A stretch of DNA of 32,860 nucleotides. Origin: Desulfovibrionaceae bacterium. GTDB lineage: Bacteria > Desulfobacterota > Desulfovibrionia > Desulfovibrionales > Desulfovibrionaceae. Positions 26,424 through 32,860 of the stretch are shown in pieces; position 1 is the stretch's first letter, and every line of letters starts with the position of its first letter. The notes below the pieces were generated by a model. That model did not search any database, was not told the origin of the DNA, and saw only the letters and a program-made list of their open reading frames with translations. The stretch is taken from positions 1 through 32,860 of the forward strand of contig JAFTDU010000037.1 of assembly GCA_017454005.1 (NCBI GenBank). The letters are read 5' to 3'. A program made the position numbers and the translations under genes.

Positions 26424-26949
26424 TTCTTTTTCCTCTTATAAAGTCTCCATATTTTTCCAATAACATATCTCTGTAACTTTTTTCATAACAATAAAGATCA
26501 AGATCCCAATTAATTTTTTTTCTTATATCACTTACGCAAACATCACTTAAAACATGTGTCTCATTAGAACAAAAGGCACCTAATTTATGTTTTAAGTTTA
26601 AATATATTTCAGGCCACGGATCAACTAAATTTGTTTGACAAAAATCTAGTACTAATTTTGCAATATCTCTGCCTGGTGAATCAAAATGAGTGCTATGAAA
26701 ATAAAAATATGCGGCATAAGCTAAGCGGTTTACTCCAGGAGTATTGAGTTTTACGTGCGAAATCCAATGTTCAAAAGTCCAATTATTATACCTAAAGCCT
26801 GAAATTACTGTAGCAAGAATAGCTTCTTTAACTCTTGCTTCTAAATTTTCACAGCCAGTTAAAAAAATATGTAAACAAGTTTCAAAATCAGAATATTCAG
26901 TTAAATCCAATGCATGATAAGTTAATTTAGGCCGTGGAGTATTAGGCAT
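26410..26949 (-). CDS. hypothetical protein paired with a nucleotidyltransferase
   Basis: 179 residues, no family recognised. It begins MPNTPRPKLTYHALDL and is rich in aromatic and acidic residues; helical segments are likely around RVKEAILATVISGFRYNN and VNRLAYAAYFYF. It ends in a basic patch (RGKRRVEC) formed partly by a 7-base tandem repeat. It has no signal peptide or membrane span. The gene follows the nucleotidyltransferase gene by 42 bases on the same strand, so they probably form one transcript, as in two-gene toxin-antitoxin or defence modules. An R-x7-H spacing in RYNNWTFEH is longer than the HEPN R-x4-6-H motif, so I do not call it HEPN. Its low GC marks it as accessory DNA. Confidence 0.65.
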   Translation of the reverse strand: MPNTPRPKLTYHALDLTEYSDFETCLHIFLTGCENLEARVKEAILATVISGFRYNNWTFEHWISHVKLNTPGVNRLAYAAYFYFHSTHFDSPGRDIAKLVLDFCQTNLVDPWPEIYLNLKHKLGAFCSNETHVLSDVCVSDIRKKINWDLDLYCYEKSYRDMLLEKYGDFIRGKRRVEC

Positions 26950-26991
26950 ATTCCATGCTCATATAAGATTGTTTATATATTTGTGATATAT

Positions 26992-27537
26992 TTATTGAGA
27001 AGTTGATTGATCTATCATTTCTATTACATCATCAAATGCATATTGTACATTTGTAGAATTTCCAATATAATAGTTCCTAAAATCATTATATAATGCATAT
27101 AATTTATCTTTATGTAAAAGATTTCTGTGTATTAAAGATATGATATCTATCCGATCTCTTACATTCCATCTCAAAATTTTCATAATTACAATGTCTTCTG
27201 GTGAAATAACAAAAATATTAATTTTACCTATTTGTTTAATGAATGTTGCTCTTGAAGGATAGTCTTTTTGTAATGCAGATACTGAAGCATTAAAATTGTG
27301 ATCTAAAATAAGATCAATATTATTTTTTTCAAATTTTATTTCGTTGAAAAATATATTATGATTAAAGATTATATCAATATTTGAAGTACGTCTAGCAGGT
27401 CCTATCCAATAAGACATCGCTATACCACCGACACAATAGCCTTGGATATTGTGAACAAAATTTTTGGGTATTCTGTCATTTAATTGTGTAATTATATCAA
27501 AAAAAGCATTTACAATTTCATTATTTTCAATATCCAT
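26992..27537 (-). CDS. AbiEii/MNT-like nucleotidyltransferase-fold protein
   Basis: 181 residues. YCVGGIAMSYWIGPARRTSNID fits, in two parts, the GG...R-T-x-D-x-D signature of the minimal nucleotidyltransferase fold (DUF6036/AbiEii-like). Downstream lie NNIDLILDHN, a possible third acidic residue, and SPEDIVIMKILRWNVRDRIDI, the usual K...R-x-x-D-x-x-D helix of this fold. Such proteins nucleotidylate tRNA, proteins or toxins in toxin-antitoxin pairs. The first metal-binding Asp of the D-x-D pair is Asn here (NID), which could reduce activity. It is the first gene of a minus-strand pair with the unknown protein at 26410. AT-rich, with codon use unlike the core genes. Confidence 0.75.
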   Translation of the reverse strand: MDIENNEIVNAFFDIITQLNDRIPKNFVHNIQGYCVGGIAMSYWIGPARRTSNIDIIFNHNIFFNEIKFEKNNIDLILDHNFNASVSALQKDYPSRATFIKQIGKINIFVISPEDIVIMKILRWNVRDRIDIISLIHRNLLHKDKLYALYNDFRNYYIGNSTNVQYAFDDVIEMIDQSTSQ

Positions 27538-27960
27538 AAAGTATATTACCTATGATTACTGAGTTAACAACGTTTCATTTTTTGGGTCGTAGATGTTGAT
27601 GGTACATAACGCTTTTGTGCAAACTATCACAATATGAAAGCATAGTATTCTCTATGATTATAAGTACTTTCGAAATACTCTTGATCTTAACAAATATGAT
27701 GCTACAAACATAATTTATATGCATGACTCATAAGCAAAATCATGCAGTATGCAGATAGAACAAGATACTCTTTGTGTATATATTAACAATAATACAGAGA
27801 AAAAATCGCTATAATCTATAAATTGATATTGAGGTGCATATAGAAGTTGAGTTATTAAATTAATGGTGTAGTCAATACTATGGTTTTGTATCTCAAGAAT
27901 TAGCCATAACCTTATACAAACTATTCCTGCTAAAGCTAACAGTGTTCAGAATTTAAAAAG
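27538..27960. other. AT-rich gap at the right edge of the accessory island
   Basis: No ORF with a ribosome binding site. A short frame near 27888-27965 (ISRISHNLIQTIPAKANSV) looks like a scrap of coding DNA. The region must contain the promoter of the minus-strand nucleotidyltransferase pair, but none is clear. Confidence 0.5.
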
Positions 27961-27970
27961 TTGATGAAAT

Positions 27971-28007
27971 GGCGCTCAACTCTATCTTATAATGGTAGTT
28001 GAGCGCC
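27971..28007 (+). promoter_or_regulatory. inverted repeat flanking a TATAAT, leader of the YdjM-like gene
   Basis: GGCGCTCAAC (27971-27980) and GTTGAGCGCC (27998-28007) are perfect 10-base inverted arms; flanking T and A make it 11. The 17-base loop contains a consensus -10, TATAAT (27988-27993). The right arm is followed directly by AAAAGGAAG and the ATG. It could be an operator closing on the promoter or, if transcription begins further upstream, an mRNA hairpin. It closely resembles the fliM leader. Confidence 0.65.
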
Positions 28008-28019
28008 AAAAGGAAGTTT

Positions 28020-28523
28020 ATGAAGTGGATCACGCATGAGGTTGGCGCTGTAGGTTTGGCTGTGACCTTACAGTTACCTTTGACCGCCGTAGTAGCCGCT
28101 TTTTTTGGCGGTATTCTGCCAGATGTTTTTGATCAACGCGTTGCCCGTGTGTTTTCTAGATCAAAGAAAGGGCAGCAGCGGGTGTTTGGGGCAGTGCATC
28201 GTGGCTTGTCCCACTGGTTTGGCTTGTATTTGGCTCTACTTTTTATGGTGGAAGTGTGGCCTCTCCCCTTATTGCTTCAAGAGGTGATTTGGGGATTAGG
28301 ACTTGGGGCAGCTTCCCATGTGTTGCTTGATATGTTGACCCCTAAAGGCGTGCCACTGTTGCCCTTTAGCCGCAAACTGCGTTTAGCCTGTCCTATCTGT
28401 AGTACAGGGACTTGGCGAGAATATCTCTTTTTAGCCTTGATGACATTGACCTGGCTTATTGTGAATCGGGAGGCGTGTTTTGTGCTTTTGGGGCGGTTGC
28501 AGCGCTTTTTAGGCGGTTTTTAA
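28020..28523 (+). CDS. YdjM-like membrane-bound metal-dependent hydrolase
   Basis: 167 residues from ATG 28020, with AAAGGAAG just upstream; an in-frame TTG at 27999 lies inside the inverted repeat and is not used. Family signatures: GGILPDVFDQ, the metal-ligand-rich HRGLSHWFGLY, and GAASHVLLDMLTPKGVPLLPF in two parts. Several hydrophobic stretches give about four membrane spans. Proteins of this DUF457/YdjM group are inner-membrane hydrolases, mostly uncharacterised and sometimes induced by DNA damage. A CPICSTG pair lies near residue 120. Its last 68 bases overlap the end of murJ on the opposite strand. Confidence 0.85.
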   Translation: MKWITHEVGAVGLAVTLQLPLTAVVAAFFGGILPDVFDQRVARVFSRSKKGQQRVFGAVHRGLSHWFGLYLALLFMVEVWPLPLLLQEVIWGLGLGAASHVLLDMLTPKGVPLLPFSRKLRLACPICSTGTWREYLFLALMTLTWLIVNREACFVLLGRLQRFLGGF

Positions 28524-30108
28524 GCTTATCAATGATAGCTTGGGCGTCTTGTGGCAAGAAGATGCGCAAGAGAGGCAGAAAGATTGCGAGAAAGAGAAGG
28601 CCTGCGCAACAGAGGCAAACAAAAGCTGTCACTTGGGGGTAGAGGCTCTGGCTTGGCCTAAGATACAAGATGCCAAGATATATAATAATTGTTGGGGGTA
28701 GAGTTGCCAAGAGGAGTCTGCAGGTTGTTGAACTAAATCCTGCAAATGTGGCCACACCAAAACGGCGGAGCCAGATGAGCATCAACCAAAGAATATAGCT
28801 ACTGACACTTACAACTGAAGTTATAGCGAGCACGTTTGCGTGTGCATGCTGACTTAAAAAATAGTAGCAGGGTAGGGCTATAACAGTTATACAGGTGCCT
28901 GTGAGGACAGGTGTTAAGGTATCACATCTGGCATAAAAGGCCCGCACTAAGATCATATAGACAATCCACAAGGGGACACCTAAGAGCATAATCTGCATGA
29001 GGACTGTGCAGTTGGCAGTGGCAGCAACGGTAAAGCGACCACCTTGTAAGAGGAGAGTTAAGATAGCATCACTTGTGGCCCACATAAAGCCAACACAAGG
29101 AATGATGAGGCAGAGGGCTGTGCGGATAGCTTTGCGCAATGTTGCAAAAAATTCGTCCTCTTTCTCTTGGGTCAATAATTGTACTAAGAAGGGATAAGAT
29201 GCTACAGCTGCAGCTTGACCCACTAAGCTTATGGGGACTTGGGTGAGCCTGCGGGCAAAATTTAAGAGGGCGACCCAACCACTTCCAAGGTAGCTGCCAA
29301 AGATGCGCAGAAATTGTTCATCGAGCATGATGATGGTTTGGCCAAGCATCAAGGGGAGAGCAAATAGCAAAAACTTTTTTAAGCGCGGATTGGTAAAGCA
29401 GAGTCTAAGTTCAAGACCTTGGGCGCGGGCTGTTAGGTACGGCAACAAAAAGGCGCCAAGAAAGGCTCCAAGACTAACACCTAGGCAGTAGCCAGTCATG
29501 CCAAAGTGTTGGACTTCTAGAGCATAGCTTGTCTTTTCTGAGAAGAGACAAGGGATGGCTGGCAAGAGCACGCCAACAAGGATGATGCAACCATTATATA
29601 TTAGGGGTGTAAGTGCTGGTACCCGAAATTGATGCCTTAAAAATAATAAAGAGGTGAAACAACTACCTGTGAGAAAAAAGACTTGGGCTGGGAGCACAAG
29701 GCGCATGAAAAAGGCTAGGCGCAGCTGATCTTTGGGGCTAAAGCCAGGAGCTAGGATTGATGCTAAAGGTTCAGCATAGCACATTCCTAGAATAGTTAAG
29801 ATGGTAGAGGCTATGAAGATCCAATTGACGATTGCGGAAAAGAAGTCCCAGGCACGTGCTGCATCTTCGCGAAAACTTTGAGCAAGTTGAGGGATTAAGG
29901 TTATTGAAACAAATGCACCTGCTAATAGATAGTTGATAATATCTGGCACCACAAAGGCTGCAAAATAGAGATCGGTTTCACTGCCAGTCCCAAACTGCCA
30001 GGAAATAATTTTATCGCGAATTAAGCCCATGAGGCGCGAAATAAGGCTACTGACAGCTAGTAAGAGGGCAGCGACACCTAGACGTTGTTGGGCTCCAAAA
30101 ATAGGCAT
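28456..30108 (-). CDS. murJ: lipid II flippase MurJ
   Basis: Moves lipid II across the inner membrane for peptidoglycan synthesis. About 550 residues, with 14 or so hydrophobic spans of the MOP superfamily. The N-terminus SSLISRLMGLIRDKIISWQFG and the following DLYFAAFVVPDIINYLLAGA are highly typical, as is SITLIPQLAQSF. I start at ATG 30108 because the open frame upstream (to 30246) runs through the terminator of the Bax-inhibitor gene; no good Shine-Dalgarno is seen. The hydrophilic tail of about 20 residues lies in the 68-base overlap with the convergent YdjM-like gene. It is essential in most walled bacteria. Confidence 0.94.
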   Translation of the reverse strand: MPIFGAQQRLGVAALLLAVSSLISRLMGLIRDKIISWQFGTGSETDLYFAAFVVPDIINYLLAGAFVSITLIPQLAQSFREDAARAWDFFSAIVNWIFIASTILTILGMCYAEPLASILAPGFSPKDQLRLAFFMRLVLPAQVFFLTGSCFTSLLFLRHQFRVPALTPLIYNGCIILVGVLLPAIPCLFSEKTSYALEVQHFGMTGYCLGVSLGAFLGAFLLPYLTARAQGLELRLCFTNPRLKKFLLFALPLMLGQTIIMLDEQFLRIFGSYLGSGWVALLNFARRLTQVPISLVGQAAAVASYPFLVQLLTQEKEDEFFATLRKAIRTALCLIIPCVGFMWATSDAILTLLLQGGRFTVAATANCTVLMQIMLLGVPLWIVYMILVRAFYARCDTLTPVLTGTCITVIALPCYYFLSQHAHANVLAITSVVSVSSYILWLMLIWLRRFGVATFAGFSSTTCRLLLATLPPTIIIYLGILYLRPSQSLYPQVTAFVCLCCAGLLFLAIFLPLLRIFLPQDAQAIIDKLKNRLKSAATAPKAQNTPPDSQ

Positions 30109-30206
30109 AAGATCAAGTTGGTTGCAGGTTGTTTTTTTACTTGTGGCAAAGAGAGCCTTGAAAGTCTTTAAGAGACACGTGAGGCAAATTTGAGAAATGC
30201 TTTGAT

Positions 30207-30239
30207 AAAAAAAGACCCTCACAACAGATGTTGGAGGGT
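30207..30239 (-). terminator. intrinsic terminator of the Bax-inhibitor-1 gene
   Basis: On the minus strand ACCCTC-CAAC pairs with GTTG-GAGGGT, with a one-base bulge and a four-base loop, followed after one C by seven T. It lies 30 bases after the stop of the 30269 gene, and shows that murJ starts downstream of it. Confidence 0.9.
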
Positions 30240-30268
30240 ACAGCAAAAAGAAATATTATACGCGTAAA

Positions 30269-30973
30269 TTAGTCGCGGTTTACACCTAAAAAGCGCAAAA
30301 GGAACAAGAAGAGATTGATGAAATCAAGATAGAGGGTTAAGGCGCCTAACACAACACCGCGTTGCAATGCTTGTCCATCATCAGTAGGTGCACCTTCACC
30401 AAATTGGCGTAATTTTTGGGTGTCATAGGCGGTTAATAAGGTGAAAATTAAGACGCCAATGCCGCTAATTACAAAATCCATGGCTGGGCTTTGCAAAAAC
30501 ACATTCACGAGCATGGCAATAATTAAACCAATGAGGCCCATAAAGAGGAAACTGCCAAGGGAGGTTAGGTCACGTTTGGTCACAGTGCCGTAGACAGACA
30601 TGGCTAAAAACGTCCCAGCTGTCGCAACAAAAGCATTAGTTATGGAGCCTAAGGTATAGACCAAAAAGATTGAGGCTAGAGTTAGGCCGTTTAGGAAGGA
30701 ATAGAGCGCAAACAAGAGTGTTGCTGTTTGGGCCGACATTTTGTGGATAGCTGCAGAAATGGCGATAACGAGACCCACTTCGCCAACGAGGAGAGCTATG
30801 AGCAGCACAGGCGAAGTTATAATCGAAGTCACTAAACTTGTATGGGAAACAATAAAGGCCGTAATGGCAGTAATACTCAAGCCAATTGTCATCCAAAAAT
30901 AAACTTTGGACATATAGACAGACATGGCTGAGACTGTGCTGACATTCGTCGAAAAACGGGTAGGCATAGACAT
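30269..30973 (-). CDS. Bax inhibitor-1/YccA family membrane protein
   Basis: About 234 residues with seven hydrophobic spans. Typical family parts are FALYSFLNGLTLASIF, the TAYDTQKL motif with its conserved Asp near the pore, and LYLDFINLFLFLLRFLG at the C-terminus. Bacterial homologues such as BsYetJ behave as pH-sensitive calcium leak channels, while YccA of E. coli modulates FtsH. I start at MSMPTRF (30973); MPTRF (30967) and an upstream ATG (31000) are alternatives, none with a clear Shine-Dalgarno. A strong terminator follows, so it is a single-gene unit. Confidence 0.9.
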   Translation of the reverse strand: MSMPTRFSTNVSTVSAMSVYMSKVYFWMTIGLSITAITAFIVSHTSLVTSIITSPVLLIALLVGEVGLVIAISAAIHKMSAQTATLLFALYSFLNGLTLASIFLVYTLGSITNAFVATAGTFLAMSVYGTVTKRDLTSLGSFLFMGLIGLIIAMLVNVFLQSPAMDFVISGIGVLIFTLLTAYDTQKLRQFGEGAPTDDGQALQRGVVLGALTLYLDFINLFLFLLRFLGVNRD

Positions 30974-31000
30974 GGGTATAATTTCAGCGCATCCCTTCAT

Positions 31001-31406
31001 TTAAGACAAAAGGGATTGTGGCGCTGCCTCCAAAAAAACTGTTTTGGTTACTAGAGAAATTCTTGTGGGCGCACAAGAGCATAGACGTAAAAAAACAAGG
31101 CCCACACTTAGATTATAAGATGCGTTGGCGTTTTTGCAAGTGGCCGCAGGCTTCTCTTAAGTGCCAAGCAAGGTTTGGCAGCAAATTAAGTTACAAATTT
31201 ATTGCAGCTTGTTTTAGAAGCTAAAAATAGCATAAATTATAAATTTAAATCAAGTAAAACAGAATATTAAATTTAAGTCTAGGTTTGTATAGATTTTTCT
31301 CAGATACATTGAGAATATATAGAATATTATTTAAGTATTTTGTCCATAATATCTAAATTAATAAAGCATAAGTTTCAAAGATTAAAAATCTTGTCTCATC
31401 TAACTA
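31001..31406. other. intergenic region, no convincing gene
   Basis: About 400 bases becoming very AT-rich toward the right. A 68-codon plus-strand frame from GTG 31018 is open but looks non-protein-like. The rest holds no ORF, RNA or repeat that I can recognise. Confidence 0.5.
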
Positions 31407-32419
31407 TCACATAATCTTTTGTTCTTTATAAAATGGACTAAGATTAATAAAGAGTTTCTGAAGTTGATTTAGATCATCACAATTGGCAAAAATATAGGTT
31501 AAGAGTTCTTCTTGGCGTGCTTGGCCAAGGGTGTGCGATACATTGAGAGAATCTTAATAAGACGTTCATAGTCCCATATATCTTTACTATAAGGATACAT
31601 GGGAACAATACGCTCAATTTTGACCATATCTTCAGTTGCCCGCAAACCCCAATAGGGAATTAAATCAGAAGAGCCTGGCAGTTTTTCTTTTTGGCTGGCC
31701 TTGGCAAACATCTCTTGCCAAATATCTTCGTTAAAAGTGATAGCGCCATAACGCTTGGCAACATTTTGGCGTATTGCTAAGCATTGAAAACGGTTAATTC
31801 GGCCCTCGCGTTGTTCAAGATCAATGGGATTGTGGGGGAGATTCCAATGCACAATTTTTCTGCAATAATTATGAAAGTCTAAGCCCTCCTGACCTATGGA
31901 TGTTGTTGCAAGCACAAAGGGTCTAAATGGGGTATTAAATGCATTTCTAATGTTTTTTTTGCGCTGTGTGTCCGATTCCTTAGTATCGTCTTGGGTGAAA
32001 GCTACAGCAAAATGTGTTCTTAGTTTCACCTGTTTACTATCTTCATCGTGTATATCTTTATTATGTAGGATGCGCTGCTTAAATCTTTTAAAAGTATCAA
32101 CCGTATAGGATACGGTGTGTATATTTAGAAAATCGACCATCTGCGTATGCAGTAAGGTAACTAGATCTTGATCACGATCTCTGCCACTTGCTAAAAGATA
32201 TGCATATTCATCAAATACAGCTTGCAGATTACCCTGTTTGCCATAGGTCATAAGATTCTCCCAGTGGTAATCAAGGGCATGACTACCAGAGTTGAGCTCT
32301 ACTACAGCTATGGCTTCAGGTGTATTCATCCTATTTAGAAAGATGCGTGCCAACTGGCTCGGCAGATAGACTGGAAACGTGTCATGTGGCGCAAGATACT
32401 TCGTATAAGTCCTATACAT
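31407..32419 (-). pseudogene. C-terminal remnant of an SNF2-type helicase, frameshifted
   Basis: An open frame of 306 residues carries the second RecA-like domain of a superfamily 2 helicase. RTHFAVAFTQDD is followed by motif V FVLATTSIGQEGLDFH and motif VI NPIDLEQREGRINRF. The ATP-binding first domain (motifs I and II) is missing; the frame begins directly after a TAA and abuts the DUF6361 fragment. It ends prematurely at 31499. A two-base slip at the GTGT in 31531-31534 would restore TLGQARQEELLTYIFANCDD and then LFINLSPFYKEQKIM to a TGA at 31407-31409, a natural-looking end. So it is a broken gene with at least two lesions. Helicases of this kind sit beside DUF6361 genes in defence-type loci. 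Confidence 0.8.
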
Positions 32420-32781
32420 TGCTTAGATGCAAGGGATCTTTTGCCAATGACGCCATCTGTATCCTCTTGATTAAGTAATTTTTCAGTAAATCTGCGCTCA
32501 AGATTATCTAAATCCTCTAAGAGCTTATTTGGATCGGTTTGCCTGCTATGTTCCATATCCTTACATGCATAAGGCACAAGTAAGAAATATTTGGCCCGGG
32601 TTTGCAATGTCGATGTTCCTGGGAAAAACATATTGGCAAAATCATCCCGTATGGGAGCAATACCTAGTTCATCAAGCGTACTACCTTCTGTTAAGAGGTT
32701 CAGTACACTTAATACTTTATTGCGCTCATTTTTAGAAAAATCAATCCATCCAAGTGATATATCTTCGTCCTTACTAGTTGA
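32335..32781 (-). pseudogene. N-terminal remnant of a DUF6361 protein
   Basis: The minus frame is open from 32781. It reads SLGWIDFSKNERNKVLSVLN, then TLDELGIAPIRDDFANMFF, PGTSTLQTRAKYFLLVPYA and QEDTDGVIGKRS, which I recognise as the conserved start of DUF6361 proteins. No ATG begins it: a TAG interrupts just upstream (32784-32782), and the best-placed codon after AGGA is ATA at 32760-32758. After GKRSLAS near 32425 the resemblance ends and the frame runs out at 32335, inside the helicase remnant. About 110 of roughly 400 family residues remain. Confidence 0.75.
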
Positions 32782-32860
32782 CTATTTTATCATACTATGT
32801 ATTTTAACTTAGAATTCAATCCTGATATCTAATTATACATCTAAGAAAATATTGAAGAAA

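Noticed and set aside
26732..26829. HEPN toxin motif in the unknown partner protein
   Set aside because: The R to H spacing (seven residues) does not fit the canonical R-x4-6-H motif.
30109..30246. Longer N-terminus for MurJ
   Set aside because: The extension translates the Bax-inhibitor terminator and is not membrane-protein-like.
31018..31224. 68-codon plus-strand ORF from GTG divergent to the Bax-inhibitor gene
   Set aside because: Composition rich in Lys, Trp, Phe and Cys with no motif; poor ribosome binding site; overlaps likely promoter DNA.

Overview
The window most resembles a chromosome segment of a delta-type proteobacterium (Desulfobacterota), probably near Desulfovibrionales. 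The basis is recalled gene order (thrS-infC-rpmI-rplT-pheS-pheT-merR followed by rpe and tkt), a PheS carrying a CxxCxGxG zinc-ribbon-like insert, a flagellar fliM, and large 2-hydroxyacyl-CoA dehydratase activase and RACo-type proteins typical of strict anaerobes. No 16S gene is present, so this placement is inference. Genes have moderate GC. The spaces between the core blocks are very AT-rich and full of broken genes, which suggests a host-associated lineage undergoing genome erosion.

Layout. 1-1750: AT-rich and largely gene-free, with one tiny membrane-peptide ORF and a decayed minus-strand reading frame. 1723-1819: a self-contained promoter, two hairpins and a terminator that look like a small RNA. 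2009-2222: a strong promoter, tRNA-Val(GAC) and a terminator placed just before thrS. 2266-12411: a co-directional block for translation and pentose phosphate metabolism (thrS, infC, rpmI, rplT, pheS, a small secreted protein, pheT, a MerR regulator, rpe, tkt). 12635-20006: pgk, a lytic-transglycosylase-like exported protein, a methyltransferase and a 1400-residue double activase. Minus-strand fliM lies tail to tail with that activase. 21676-24377: a RACo/RamA-like ATPase translationally coupled to an Rsm22/METTL17-like protein. 24378-27998: a low-GC accessory island with a frameshifted gene, a decayed possible toxin-type cassette, a HigA antitoxin stub with its operator, and an intact pair made of a nucleotidyltransferase and a protein of unknown function. 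28020-30973: a YdjM-like membrane hydrolase, murJ and a Bax-inhibitor-1 homologue. 31407-32781: the fused, frameshifted remains of a DUF6361 and helicase-C locus, probably a dead defence system.

The points most worth a second look are these. pheS is essential but carries an in-frame UAA exactly where a conserved lysine is expected. infC appears to start on AUA inside the 3' end of thrS. fliM and the YdjM-like gene share a hairpin leader. The nucleotidyltransferase pair is the best candidate here for an undescribed two-gene system. A candidate small RNA lies at 1758-1819. All family assignments come from reading motifs by eye; no database search was run.
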